29,452 nucleotides of DNA from an uncultured Prevotellaceae bacterium (GCA_946539475.1 CAMNHM010000016.1:1-29452); one strand, 5' to 3'. Positions 14,923 through 23,239 are shown, numbered from the stretch's first letter. Numbers and translations are program-made. Notes: generated by a model not told the origin, from the sequence alone.

Positions 14923-16401
14923 CTAAATCGTTTTGTGTACTTCATGCCCTTCGACATGTATTGCCGACAAGGGCCTCACCGGACATACGTATTCACAGGC
15001 GCCACAGCCTATGCAGGCACTTTCGTTGATGGCGGGCACAGAGGGCGACAGGTCGTCGTCAGGATCGCTAGGCATCATGGTGATGGCTCCCGCGGGGCAG
15101 TGGCGTGCGCAGTTTCCGCACTCGTCTTCACCCTTTGCAGAGATACACTCGCTGACGACAACGATGGCGTGTCCGATTTGTATGCTCGACTTGGCGATGG
15201 CGTCGATAGGCTTGATGGCTCCGGCAGGGCACACCTCCGAGCAGCGCGTGCACTCCGGACGGCAGTAGCCGCGGTCGTAGCTCATCGTGGGCTGCATGAG
15301 GCTCATGAGGCTGTTGCTGGGGCGCAGCACACCATTGGGGCATTCCGAGACGCATAGCATGCAGCCCGTGCAGCGTGTGGCCATATTCTTGGCAGAGAGC
15401 GAGCCGGGAGGCGTCAGCGGTGTCAGCCGCTCGGGACTCTGCTTGGCCTTGATGGCTGCCAGTCCGCCGTCGACGTGCTTCTCCTGTGCGAGGGCAGCAG
15501 TGGTGGCCATTGCCGTTGCCAGCAGGAACGAACGCTTCGTGGCGTCGACTTTGTCGGCATGAGCTTCGTCGTGATGGATCTTACCTTTATAAGGCTTGTA
15601 GGCGATGGCTCCCGAGTGGCATTTCCCTATGCAGTCGAAACAGGCTACGCAGCGAGAGTAGTCGATGCGGTGGTTCTTGAAGTCAATGCACGACGCTTTG
15701 CAGTTGCGGCTGCATAGCGAGCAGTTGACGCATTTGTCGGTGTCAATCTGTATGCGCAGCCATGAGAATCGTGCAAGGAACGACAGCAGCGTGCCAACGG
15801 GGCAGACGGTGTTGCAATAGGTGCGCCCGCCGCGCCATGCTAATACGAAGAGCAATACGAGCGTTGCCACGGCGATGATGAGCACGGGCATGGACTTCAG
15901 CCATACGTCGACTGAATAGAAGGCATAGCTGTCGGCACGCTCAGCGACGGAGGCCAGCAGGTTGTTGCCCAACTGCCACAGCGGCTGGAAGATCAGCGTC
16001 ATGATTCGTCCGAAGGCACTGTAGGGCGCCAACAGCTGGACGATGCTGCCGATGCCAGCCAGAAAGGCCACGACGAGTAGCGCCAGCATGGCATATCGCA
16101 GCCAGCTGACGGCTGGTGAATAGCTGTAGCGGTTTTTCTTTGCCTTGCGTCCAAACCATCCGAAGATGTCCTGCAGGATGCCTAGCGGACAGATGACGGA
16201 GCAGTAGACGCGTCCGAAGACAAGTGTCAGCGCCGCCAGTGCGACGATGACCACAACGTTGAGGGCTAGGATTGCTTCCAGGGCTTGTACCTTGGCCATC
16301 CATCCCAGCCAAGCGTGGGCAGTCCCCGTGAAGTCGAGGAAAAGCCATGACAGCCCTATCATGAAGATGGCTGCCAGCGTGATGCGGATTTTTCTTAACA
16401 T
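14923..16401 (-). CDS. membrane polyferredoxin, NapH-like plus NapG-like fusion
   Basis: This 492-residue protein joins two parts. The N-terminal half is NapH-like, with several membrane helices and two CxxxCP motifs (YCSVICP at 66-72 and YCNTVCP at 195-201), then two 4Fe-4S sets starting at Cys224 and Cys251. Next comes KRSFLLATAMATTAALA (289-305), which looks like a twin-arginine-type signal with Lys-Arg. The rest is NapG-like, with four more cysteine sets starting at Cys344, Cys380, Cys419 and Cys463. Known NapH and NapG pass electrons from quinol toward periplasmic reductases. Here the likely target is the co-transcribed aldo/keto reductase. The start overlaps tatC by 7 nt. The fusion reading is an inference from the motif order. 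Confidence 0.85.
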   Translation of the reverse strand: MLRKIRITLAAIFMIGLSWLFLDFTGTAHAWLGWMAKVQALEAILALNVVVIVALAALTLVFGRVYCSVICPLGILQDIFGWFGRKAKKNRYSYSPAVSWLRYAMLALLVVAFLAGIGSIVQLLAPYSAFGRIMTLIFQPLWQLGNNLLASVAERADSYAFYSVDVWLKSMPVLIIAVATLVLLFVLAWRGGRTYCNTVCPVGTLLSFLARFSWLRIQIDTDKCVNCSLCSRNCKASCIDFKNHRIDYSRCVACFDCIGKCHSGAIAYKPYKGKIHHDEAHADKVDATKRSFLLATAMATTAALAQEKHVDGGLAAIKAKQSPERLTPLTPPGSLSAKNMATRCTGCMLCVSECPNGVLRPSNSLMSLMQPTMSYDRGYCRPECTRCSEVCPAGAIKPIDAIAKSSIQIGHAIVVVSECISAKGEDECGNCARHCPAGAITMMPSDPDDDLSPSVPAINESACIGCGACEYVCPVRPLSAIHVEGHEVHKTI

Positions 16402-17171
16402 AGTTGTTGTTTTGGAGATTTGTCTGTATGCGGTTTAGCGGGCACCAGGAGGATACTCACCTCGTAGAGCAGCCAGATGGGCAGGCTGACCACCAGCAGT
16501 GTGAAGATGTCGGTAGTAGGAGTGATGATAGCCGCCACGATGAGGATACACACCACGGCATGTCGGCGGTAGCTGCGCATGAGCTGTCGGCTGACGAGCC
16601 CCATGCGCCCCAGTATGGCCGTGACGACTGGCAGCTCGAACACCACTCCGATGACGAGGCACATCGAGATGAGCGTGTCGATATACGACTGCAGCGTGAG
16701 CATGTTGTCGATGTCGGCGCTCACTTGGTAGGTGCCCAGGAAGCGCACCGTCAGGGGGAAGATGATGAAGTAGCAGACCATCGTGCCCACGATGAACATC
16801 AGGTAGGACGAGCCGACGATCCAGTAGGCTGCCCGCCGCTCGTTGCTGTAGAGGCCTGGCGATACGAATCGGAATAGCTGGTACAGGACATAGGGCGATG
16901 CGCACAGCAAGCCGGCATAGGCAGCTGTCCGCATGTGGGTCATGAACTGCTCCGTGAGTCCTGTGTTGATGAGGTGGATGGCGAAGGGCGGGACACCCAT
17001 CAGCCGGAAGGTGACGAAGTCGCTCGTCGTGGGGGCGAGGACCACTGCAAAGAGCCACTCCTTCATGCAGAAGGCTATGATGGCAAACGCCACGATGGCT
17101 ACCAGCGATCGCACGATGGTCCATCGCAGCACGTCGAGATGTTCCCAGAATGTGGCAGGTTGCTCACTCAT
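16395..17171 (-). CDS. tatC: Sec-independent protein translocase TatC
   Basis: TatC is the receptor for twin-arginine signal peptides in the inner membrane and works with TatA. The 258-residue product has the usual six helices. The N-terminal [15 protein letters not shown] carries the conserved Glu of the first cytoplasmic region. The first periplasmic loop has the expected length, and [20 protein letters not shown] is the conserved cytoplasmic loop. [17 protein letters not shown] and the ITPTTDIFT segment near the end are also typical. It overlaps tatA by 8 nt and the polyferredoxin gene by 7 nt, so all are read as one operon. Confidence 0.95.
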   Translation of the reverse strand: MSEQPATFWEHLDVLRWTIVRSLVAIVAFAIIAFCMKEWLFAVVLAPTTSDFVTFRLMGVPPFAIHLINTGLTEQFMTHMRTAAYAGLLCASPYVLYQLFRFVSPGLYSNERRAAYWIVGSSYLMFIVGTMVCYFIIFPLTVRFLGTYQVSADIDNMLTLQSYIDTLISMCLVIGVVFELPVVTAILGRMGLVSRQLMRSYRRHAVVCILIVAAIITPTTDIFTLLVVSLPIWLLYEVSILLVPAKPHTDKSPKQQLC

Positions 17172-17355
17172 CAGTCTTCTTCACCTCGTCGTCGATCTCC
17201 TTCATCCCGTCCTTGAAACTCTTCACGCCCTTTCCCAGGCCTTTCATCAGCTCGGGAATCTTAGCCCCTCCGAAGAGCAGCAGCACGACCAGGGCAATGA
17301 GCAGTACCTCCTGGCCGCCGAGGCCAAAGATGAGTGTGGTCTTTAGTCCAATCAT
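17164..17355 (-). CDS. tatA: Sec-independent protein translocase TatA/TatE
   Basis: TatA builds the pore-like assembly that carries folded proteins across the inner membrane. The 63-residue protein has one membrane helix ([14 protein letters not shown]), the conserved FGGAKIPEL hinge, an amphipathic helix ([18 protein letters not shown]) and an acidic tail. The ATG at 17355 gives the normal TatA length; the longer frame starts within the promoter. It is the first gene of the Tat operon. No tatB-like gene is present, as in other two-component TatAC systems. Confidence 0.94.
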   Translation of the reverse strand: MIGLKTTLIFGLGGQEVLLIALVVLLLFGGAKIPELMKGLGKGVKSFKDGMKEIDDEVKKTDE

Positions 17356-17391
17356 GATTCTCTTTTGTTTCGTTAATGGATAATTCTGTTG

Positions 17392-17423
17392 CAAAATTAC
17401 ACTTTTTTTGAGAAAACTGCAAG
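17392..17423 (-). promoter_or_regulatory. promoter for the Tat operon
   Basis: On the minus strand CTTG (17423-17420, one mismatch to TTTG), a 20-base spacer and TAATTTTG (17399-17392) lie before tatA. Transcription would start near 17385, leaving a leader of about 30 nt. Confidence 0.55.
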
Positions 17424-17441
17424 AAAGAGCCTAAAATTGTG

Positions 17442-17449
17442 TACCTTTG
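17442..17449 (+). promoter_or_regulatory. -7 box for the TPR gene
   Basis: TACCTTTG followed by CAAGC lies 19 bases before the ATG at 17469. No TTTG lies at the usual -33 distance; the nearest is at 17407-17410. Confidence 0.5.
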
Positions 17450-17468
17450 CAAGCAAAAAATCTAGATT

Positions 17469-18344
17469 ATGGGATTTTGGAAAACGTTTTTCGGGGGAGA
17501 GAGTGACCCCGAGGAAGAAAAGAAGAACGCTCAGGATAGGAATTTCGAGCTGCTGAAGTACGATGGCATCAAGGCCATGCGCTACAGTCAGCCGGATTAT
17601 GCCGTGAAATGTTTCGAGGAGGCTCTGAAGGTCAAGGATGACCCTGAGGTGCGCGACTACCTCTCGCGTGCCTTCCTCCGCCTGGGGAAGATTGACGAGG
17701 CACTTGAGCAGTTAAAAGCCGTGGCGCAGGCCGAGCCCGACAATGTCAACCTGCTGCTCCAGGCAGCCAGCGTGGCCTACATGAAGGAGGACTATGCTCA
17801 GATGACCGCTCTCTGCGAGCAGGCATTGGCCCTTCAGCCCGACCATGCTCTGGTCCACCTTATTTATGCTAAGGCCGAGCTGGGTCAGCAGAACATGGTG
17901 CAGGCCATTGCCCGCCTCACAAAGGCCATTGCCCTCGACGATGAGCTGGCTGAGGCTCATCTGCTGCGTTCACAGACGCTGCTGCGCATGGGCGATCTCG
18001 ACGGCGCTGCGGCAGATGGCCAGTGGCTGGCGGAGCATACCGACGGCGACGAGGACTCGCTGTTGCTCCTCGCTCGGCTAGAGGCTGCCAAGGGACATCA
18101 GCAGGAGGCCATCGACAACTATACGAAGGTGATTGACGTCAATCCCTTCCACCTCGACGCTTACCGTGAGCGCGGAAAGCTGCGCTTCGACATGGGCGAC
18201 AAGCAGGGCGCTGAGGCCGACCTTCAGAAGGTGCTGGAGTTGAATCCTGGCGAGATGGCCGACGTCAGTGGCGAGTATTCCGCCGAAGGCATCGAACAGA
18301 AGACACGCCAGGCATATTCCAACATGAACCCCTTTGGCATCTGA
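17469..18344 (+). CDS. tetratricopeptide-repeat protein
   Basis: This 291-residue protein is made of helical TPR units, which usually bind partner proteins. After a short N-terminus (MGFWKTFFGG) and a charged stretch (DPEEEKKNAQDR), units such as AMRYSQPDYAVKCFEEALKV, AFLRLGKIDEALEQLKAVAQ and AIDNYTKVIDVNPFHLDAYR repeat at about 34 residues. There are about seven, ending near residue 265. No signal peptide is seen, so it is probably cytoplasmic. It precedes the pseudouridine synthase gene by five bases, so they are probably co-transcribed. Its partner is unknown. Confidence 0.85.
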   Translation: MGFWKTFFGGESDPEEEKKNAQDRNFELLKYDGIKAMRYSQPDYAVKCFEEALKVKDDPEVRDYLSRAFLRLGKIDEALEQLKAVAQAEPDNVNLLLQAASVAYMKEDYAQMTALCEQALALQPDHALVHLIYAKAELGQQNMVQAIARLTKAIALDDELAEAHLLRSQTLLRMGDLDGAAADGQWLAEHTDGDEDSLLLLARLEAAKGHQQEAIDNYTKVIDVNPFHLDAYRERGKLRFDMGDKQGAEADLQKVLELNPGEMADVSGEYSAEGIEQKTRQAYSNMNPFGI

Positions 18345-18349
18345 CCGTC

Positions 18350-19249
18350 ATGAGGATGAACACCGGATATGGTCGCGAAGGCGACTACGACCACTTTGTG
18401 GTCAGCGAAGAGGCTGGTCTGCTCGAGTTCCTTCTGGCGAACGTCGCCCAGAGTCGTACGAAGGTCAAGGCCACCCTTCAGGGACGTGGCATCAAGGTCG
18501 ACGGAAAGACCGTCACACAGTTTGACTTCCAGCTGAAGCCGGGGATGAAGGTGGCCGTCAGCCGTACGAAGCGCAACCAGCAGTCGTTCAAGAGCCGCTA
18601 TGTGAAGATTGTCTATGAGGACCGCTGGCTTATCGTCGTCGAGAAGAACGTCGGCATCCTGTCGATGGCTGCCGGCCACTCGTCGCTGAACGTGAAGAGT
18701 GTCCTCGACGACTATTTCCGTAAGTCGCGCCAGAAATGTACGGCTCACGTCGTCCATCGCCTCGACCGCGACACCAGCGGCCTGATGGTCTATGCCAAGG
18801 ACATCGATACTGAGCAGATACTGGAGCACAACTGGCACGAGATTGTCTACGACCGTCGCTACGTGGCAGTCGTCAGCGGGGAGATGGAGCACGATGAGGG
18901 CACCATCGAGAATTGGCTGAAGGACAACAAGGCCTACATCACCTATTCGTCGCCAACCGACAACGGCGGCAAGCTGGCCATCACCCACTATCACGTGCTC
19001 GACCGCACGACAGAGCACTCCCTCGTAGAGTTTCAGCTGGAGACGGGGCGTAAGAACCAGATCCGCGTACATGCCGCCGACATGGGCCATCCCGTCTGTG
19101 GCGATACCAAGTACGGCAATGGCGACGACCCGCTGCACCGCCTCTGCCTGCATGCCTGGCTGCTCTGCTTCACCCATCCCGTGACGAACGAACCGATGGA
19201 GTTCGAGACACCTATACCCACCACTTTCAAACAACTATTCCGCCGATGA
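18350..19249 (+). CDS. RluA-family pseudouridine synthase
   Basis: This 299-residue enzyme changes uridine to pseudouridine in RNA, most often 23S rRNA. An S4-like RNA-binding domain fills about residues 20-75 (EFLLANVAQSRTKVKATLQG). The catalytic domain contains HRLDRDTSGLMV with Asp139 as the catalytic residue, then KAYITYSS and the RKNQIRVHAADMGHPVCGD motif typical of the RluA group. Which RNA site it modifies cannot be told. It lies between the TPR gene and the small membrane protein gene, and its stop overlaps the latter's start (ATGA). Another ATG two codons in is also possible. Confidence 0.92.
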   Translation: MRMNTGYGREGDYDHFVVSEEAGLLEFLLANVAQSRTKVKATLQGRGIKVDGKTVTQFDFQLKPGMKVAVSRTKRNQQSFKSRYVKIVYEDRWLIVVEKNVGILSMAAGHSSLNVKSVLDDYFRKSRQKCTAHVVHRLDRDTSGLMVYAKDIDTEQILEHNWHEIVYDRRYVAVVSGEMEHDEGTIENWLKDNKAYITYSSPTDNGGKLAITHYHVLDRTTEHSLVEFQLETGRKNQIRVHAADMGHPVCGDTKYGNGDDPLHRLCLHAWLLCFTHPVTNEPMEFETPIPTTFKQLFRR

Positions 19250-19455
19250 GCAACGCTGGCTTTTATATCTTTGCCGTCATCGCCATTATCGTGGCCGTGC
19301 TGCTGGTGAAGCATGTCGTGACATGCCTCATGCGAAGCATTGTCATTGTGGCACTGCTGATTATCCTGGCACTGGCCTACTACTTCTTCGTAGGGCAGTA
19401 CGACCCGGAAATCCACGATGCCGTGCAGGGCGCCTGGGACAAGTATAATCAGTAA
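19246..19455 (+). CDS. small two-helix membrane protein, function unknown
   Basis: This 69-residue protein has two hydrophobic stretches (FYIFAVIAIIVAVLLV and SIVIVALLIILALAYYFFVG) and a short acidic, aromatic tail (YDPEIHDAVQGAWDKYNQ). I do not recognise a family. The start overlaps the RluA stop by 4 nt, which supports real translation. A short hairpin (19469-19492, CTGACGC with GCGTCAG) follows, reaching into the convergent HD gene stop. Confidence 0.65.
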   Translation: MSNAGFYIFAVIAIIVAVLLVKHVVTCLMRSIVIVALLIILALAYYFFVGQYDPEIHDAVQGAWDKYNQ

Positions 19456-19488
19456 GTCGACTCAGTACCTGACGCAATGGCTTGAGCG

Positions 19489-20130
19489 TCAGCCGTTGGC
19501 AGTCTCTTCGTCGAAGTATCGGTCGAAGGCCTGCCGTAGTGCTGTGGGGTTGGCGATGATGGCGCGAAGCTCGTTGAGATTCGCCTCGTTGGGCGAACCG
19601 ACAATCCATAGGCGTATGTAGCCGTGGGCGGAGTACTTCTCGTCCATGTGCTGGCGGAAGCGCTGCCACTGCTGCTCTTTGTCCAGCTGGGGGTAGTTGC
19701 TGAGCCCATATTGCACCGTACGCCGGAATACCTGCTCGGCGTCGATGTCACGGTCGGCTTCGGCAACGATCTTTCCGTAGAGGCTGCGCGGCGCCCGTGA
19801 GGCGGAGGCACGATGGTCCTCGACGGCCTCTTTCATCAGCTTGATCTGCTCAGCATTGAACCACCGCTTCAGGCGCGCATCCTGTGCGAGGATCTTGCCG
19901 CCCGTGATGTGATGGATGGCGCGCGGCCCCGACATGCCCAGGTCGTGATAGGCGGCTATGGCATAGGCCATGTTGACATCGGCACCCGTACGGTCGGCCA
20001 GCTCCAGCGAGCGACGTATGACGCGCGTGACGTGTTCCATGTTGTGCGCTTTGTCGAAAGCGGCATAGCGGGGCAGGATCTGCGTCTCGATAAATTCCAT
20101 CAGGTCAAGGCTAGGACTTCTCTTTGGCAT
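19489..20130 (-). CDS. HD-domain metal-dependent phosphohydrolase
   Basis: This 213-residue protein belongs to the HD superfamily, which cleaves phosphate esters of nucleotides and related molecules. The metal-binding residues are visible: His33 (HNMEHV, residues 29-34), the His62-Asp63 pair (AYHDLGMSG) and Asp126 (AEADRDID). The substrate is unknown. The ATG at 20130 fits the promoter, giving a leader of about 16 nt. An ATG ten codons later (MEFIETQILPRYAAFDKAHN) gives the more usual N-terminus for this family. It is divergent from menA. Confidence 0.85.
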   Translation of the reverse strand: MPKRSPSLDLMEFIETQILPRYAAFDKAHNMEHVTRVIRRSLELADRTGADVNMAYAIAAYHDLGMSGPRAIHHITGGKILAQDARLKRWFNAEQIKLMKEAVEDHRASASRAPRSLYGKIVAEADRDIDAEQVFRRTVQYGLSNYPQLDKEQQWQRFRQHMDEKYSAHGYIRLWIVGSPNEANLNELRAIIANPTALRQAFDRYFDEETANG

Positions 20131-20148
20131 AAGTTTTTTGATTGAAAG

Positions 20149-20184
20149 TTTGCAAATTTAGCAATAATTTTCTACTTTTGCAAG
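20149..20184. promoter_or_regulatory. interlocked divergent promoters for the HD gene and menA
   Basis: Plus strand: TTTG (20149-20152), 20-base spacer, TACTTTTG (20173-20180), reading to menA. Minus strand: CTTG (20184-20181), 20-base spacer, TAAATTTG (20160-20153), reading to the HD gene. The -33 box of each promoter directly abuts the -7 box of the other, so one polymerase should block the other. Confidence 0.65.
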
Positions 20185-20207
20185 CGAAAAGCAAATTATT
20201 TTTCATT

Positions 20208-21107
20208 ATGGACGTCAAGAAAGACTCTTTCAAGGCATGGGTGCTGGCTGCCAGACCCAAGACGCTGACGGGTGCGGCCGTGCCCGTGATGATTGCGCTG
20301 GCGCTGGCGTGGGCCGATGCCAAGGCTGCAGGACAGCCTTTCAGTGTCCTGGCAGCTGTGCTGTGCATGCTCTTCGCGTTTATCATGCAGATTGATGCGA
20401 ACTTCATTAACGACTATGTCGACTTCGTCAAGGGCACCGACGACCGCAGCACCCGCCTGGGGCCTGAGCGTGCCTGTGCGCAGGGGTGGGTGAGCATCCG
20501 TAGGATGGAGCATGCCATCGTAGCCACCACGTCGCTGGCCTGTGCCGTCGGGCTGCCCCTTGTCTGGTATGGCGGGTGGGAGATGATTATTGTCGGCCTG
20601 GTGTGTGTGCTGTTCTGCTTCCTCTATACCACCCACCTATCGTATATGGGGTTGGGCGACGTGCTCGTGCTGGTGTTCTTCGGCCTCGTGCCTGTCTGCA
20701 TCACCTACTACCTCCAGCTGCATGTCGTCACCTGCGAGGTGCTGACGGCATCGCTGGCCTGCGGCTTGGTCATCGATGCGCTGCTGCTGGTGAACAACTT
20801 CCGCGACCGCGACACCGACCGCCAGGCAGGCAAACGGACGCTTGTCGTTCACATCGGGCCCCGGGCCTCGCTGGCGCTCTATCTGGGTGTAGGCGTCGCG
20901 GCTTGTCTGCTGGGGCTGGTGTTCGGCTTTCAGGGAGGTCACTGGATGGCCGTCGTACTGCCGCTGCTCTATCTGCTGCTCCATTTCCTCACTTTCCTCA
21001 AGATGCGGCGCATTTGGGAGGGGCGGGCGCTGAACGGCTGCCTGGGAGAGACGGCACGCAACATCTTCGTCTATGGCCTGCTCGTGACCGTTGGATTGCT
21101 GCTATGA
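20208..21107 (+). CDS. menA: 1,4-dihydroxy-2-naphthoate polyprenyltransferase
   Basis: MenA joins a polyprenyl chain to 1,4-dihydroxy-2-naphthoate in the inner membrane, making demethylmenaquinone. The 299-residue UbiA-type protein has about eight or nine membrane helices. The start (WVLAARPKTLTGAAVPVMI) is typical of MenA. The first Asp-rich motif is NDYVD (residues 68-72), followed by FVKGTDD. The second is NNFRDRDTDRQAGKRTL. The ATG at 20208 is decided by the -7 box at 20173-20180, which rules out the longer frame. No other menaquinone gene is seen nearby. Menaquinone could supply the membrane polyferredoxin, but nothing in the sequence shows that link. Confidence 0.92.
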   Translation: MDVKKDSFKAWVLAARPKTLTGAAVPVMIALALAWADAKAAGQPFSVLAAVLCMLFAFIMQIDANFINDYVDFVKGTDDRSTRLGPERACAQGWVSIRRMEHAIVATTSLACAVGLPLVWYGGWEMIIVGLVCVLFCFLYTTHLSYMGLGDVLVLVFFGLVPVCITYYLQLHVVTCEVLTASLACGLVIDALLLVNNFRDRDTDRQAGKRTLVVHIGPRASLALYLGVGVAACLLGLVFGFQGGHWMAVVLPLLYLLLHFLTFLKMRRIWEGRALNGCLGETARNIFVYGLLVTVGLLL

Positions 21108-21112
21108 AGGCT

Positions 21113-21288
21113 TCTCTGCTGAACGAAGGAGCCGAGCTCGCTGCCCCTAATGACTGATGTTGCTCAGCAGAGACAGCCTCTTGCGATACCAAAACAAGTT
21201 GTTTTGGTCAGCAAAGAGGCTGACCTTGCTAATCAAAGTGGCCTACTTTGAAGACCAAAACAACTTGTTTTGGTGTCGGGCGAAGCCC
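21113..21288. repeat. cluster of palindromes and stem-loops between menA and the HAD gene
   Basis: Two 21-base palindromes, at 21188-21208 and 21254-21274, have the same 10-base arms (ACCAAAACAA and TTGTTTTGGT) and differ only at the central base (G or C). TCTCTGCTGA (21113-21122) pairs with TCAGCAGAGA (21164-21173). CAGCCTCTTGC (21174-21184) pairs with GCAAAGAGGCTG (21211-21222) around the first palindrome, with one extra base. Smaller stems are CAAAGT/ACTTTG (21234-21250) and GGGC/GCCC (21278-21288). It fills the gap between two convergent genes, so transcription termination is one possible role. Confidence 0.8.
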
Positions 21289-21300
21289 ACTAGCGATTGC

Positions 21301-22017
21301 TTAGTGGCCGTCAGCCCTGTGCTTCCCGACAATGTCGAGCAGCTCTCCGAAGTGTGCTATCTGCACCATTCGCGGATGCTCGAAGTGCTCGGCGTGCTCC
21401 AGCTGCCATGTCACGTGGAAGGGTATGTACACCGCCTGACAGCCCACGGCCAGTGCGGGGGCGATGTCGCTCTTCAGCGAGTTGCCCACCATCAGCATCT
21501 GCTGCGGCGCGATGTCCAGCCGCTGGCAGAGGTGTCGGAACTCGGGCTCCCCCTTGTCGCTCGTGATCTCTACGTGGCTGAAGAACTTCAGCAGCCCTGA
21601 GCGTTCCAGCTTGTGCTCTTGGTCGAGCAGCTCGCCTTTGGTGAAGGCCACCATCGGCATGCCCCTATTCTGTAGCTCTTCCAGCGTCGCCTCCACCTCG
21701 GGCAGCGGCGTGCAGGGGAATTCCAGCAGCGAGTAGCACTGGCTGAGGATGTCGTTGATCGTCGCGGCAGCCATCTCGTAGTGGCTGACGCGCATGGCAG
21801 TCTCGAGCATCGACAGTGTGAAAGCCTTCACGCCGAAGCCCAGCAGCCGCATGTTCTTTCGTTCGGTGGAGAAAAGCTCGAGGGCGGCCGTCTCACGGTC
21901 CACCCACGGCGTCAGCTCGTCGTAAAGCCGTTGCATGACTCGTTCGAAGTGTCCCTGACAGTCCCAGAGGGTGTCGTCGGCATCGAACGCTATGATTCTG
22001 ATGTCTTCTTTGTTCAT
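21301..22017 (-). CDS. HAD-superfamily hydrolase
   Basis: This 238-residue protein is a haloacid dehalogenase-type hydrolase, probably a phosphatase. Motif I is FDADDTLWD with Asp12 (nucleophile) and Asp14. The cap is helical (about residues 20-95). Motif II is AFTKGE, and motif IV lies in MVGNSLKSDIAPALAVG. The substrate is unknown. Its ATG overlaps the upstream stop in ATGA, so it is translated together with the surface-protein gene before it. It is convergent with menA. Confidence 0.87.
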   Translation of the reverse strand: MNKEDIRIIAFDADDTLWDCQGHFERVMQRLYDELTPWVDRETAALELFSTERKNMRLLGFGVKAFTLSMLETAMRVSHYEMAAATINDILSQCYSLLEFPCTPLPEVEATLEELQNRGMPMVAFTKGELLDQEHKLERSGLLKFFSHVEITSDKGEPEFRHLCQRLDIAPQQMLMVGNSLKSDIAPALAVGCQAVYIPFHVTWQLEHAEHFEHPRMVQIAHFGELLDIVGKHRADGH

Positions 22018-23222
22018 TGTTCTTGTTCGTTGTCGTAGAGCGTGAACCGTGCGGGCAGGTTCGACAGCTCAATCTCTTTCCGCCTGTCGGCGTCGGTCAT
22101 GTATGCGATGTACCACGAGGGCGGCAGCTCCATCCATAGTGTGGAGTCCGTCGGAGCGGCGACGGCTGGCGTCAGCAGGAGCGTTGCCTCCATGTTAGGA
22201 AATCCGCCTCCTGTCTGCTCGGAGAACTCCTTGCTCCGCTTGTCGCTCGTGTAGTCGCGCCCTGCATAGTAGAATTTGTAGCGCACTTCGGCGGGATAGA
22301 GCGTGCCGTCGCTGCGCTCGGCGTAGCCGACGTAGTAGTCGCGCGTCCAGCGGTCGATGTGGTAGCCCATCAGGCGGGCGAAGCCATAGAGGAAGGCATC
22401 GGTGCGCTCGCGGCGGTTGGTCTTCGTGCCTGTGTAGCGGCTGGCCTGGCGGACGATGCAGCGGGCTGTGTCGACGATGAGCCATCCGCGGTCGTCGTTG
22501 CTGTTCTCCTTCGATCGGAAGCGTAGTCGGACGTCGTCGTCGCCGCAGCCCTTGCGGTCTGCGCTCTCATAGAAGCGGTGCTGGCGTATGAAGGCATTGT
22601 CCAGCTCGGCCATGAAGTCCTCGTAGAGCATGCGGCGCAGGTTGCTCGTGTCGGTGAGCAGGGTGCTGTCGGCAGCCACGATGCGTGCGGTGTCGGCGCT
22701 GAGGGCGTAGCGGCGGTGCTGGCGGCTCTTCATCTGCAGCATCCCTGTCATCTGGAGGCGGTAGAGGCTGTTGTTGCCGATGCTCTGCGTGGTATAGGCG
22801 AAATGCTCAGCCGAGGGCACCGAGAAATAGGCCTGCTCCTTCGTCTTCACCGCCTGTCGCAGCTTGCGCCTGATCCACTCGGGCTCCTCGCTGGTGACGA
22901 CCACCTCGCTCATCTGCTGGTATCGGGGCTCCATGAACAGCGTGTCTGTCAGCCGGCTGACGACGCGTTGCTCGTAGTTCAGGTGCGACAGCGTCAGCCG
23001 TCGGAAGTCGAAGGCAACGACGGCCTTCCCCGTCTCGTCGCTGATGCACGAGCGGAAGCGTCCGTTCTCCTTTGTGTAGAGTGAGGCGTGGGCGATGGGC
23101 TGGCGTGTCATAGCGTCGGCCACAACCACCGTCCGACGCTGTGCCTGGCCGTGTGAAAGTCCTGTCAGCAGTAGCGTGATGAGCAACAGCCCACGGCAAC
23201 CGTACCATAGATGATCTACCAT
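22014..23222 (-). CDS. secreted protein with carboxypeptidase-like regulatory domain
   Basis: This 402-residue protein has a signal sequence (HLWYGCRGLLLITLLLTGLS). It then has a carboxypeptidase-regulatory-like beta-sandwich (VVVADAMTRQPIAHASLYTK, SDETGKAVVAF), a segment EVVVTSEEPEWIRRKLRQAV, and a long C-terminal part of unknown fold. The layout resembles Bacteroidetes envelope proteins related to DUF5686, but the match is from memory. The start at 23222 is chosen because it lies nine bases after the -7 box; ATG 23228 and an earlier TTG are too close to or inside it. It is coupled by a 4-nt overlap to the HAD gene. Confidence 0.7.
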   Translation of the reverse strand: MVDHLWYGCRGLLLITLLLTGLSHGQAQRRTVVVADAMTRQPIAHASLYTKENGRFRSCISDETGKAVVAFDFRRLTLSHLNYEQRVVSRLTDTLFMEPRYQQMSEVVVTSEEPEWIRRKLRQAVKTKEQAYFSVPSAEHFAYTTQSIGNNSLYRLQMTGMLQMKSRQHRRYALSADTARIVAADSTLLTDTSNLRRMLYEDFMAELDNAFIRQHRFYESADRKGCGDDDVRLRFRSKENSNDDRGWLIVDTARCIVRQASRYTGTKTNRRERTDAFLYGFARLMGYHIDRWTRDYYVGYAERSDGTLYPAEVRYKFYYAGRDYTSDKRSKEFSEQTGGGFPNMEATLLLTPAVAAPTDSTLWMELPPSWYIAYMTDADRRKEIELSNLPARFTLYDNEQEQ

Positions 23223-23231
23223 ATGCATCTG

Positions 23232-23239
23232 CAAAATTA
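23232..23239 (-). promoter_or_regulatory. -7 box for the surface-protein and HAD operon
   Basis: TAATTTTG reads leftward from 23239 to 23232 and lies nine bases before the ATG at 23222. No matching -33 box is seen at the usual distance, so the call rests on one box. Confidence 0.4.

Noticed and set aside
13512..17355. The Tat operon considered as a nitrate reductase (nap) locus
   Set aside because: The polyferredoxin resembles NapH and NapG, but no NapA, NapB or NapC gene is present; the partner is an aldo/keto reductase.
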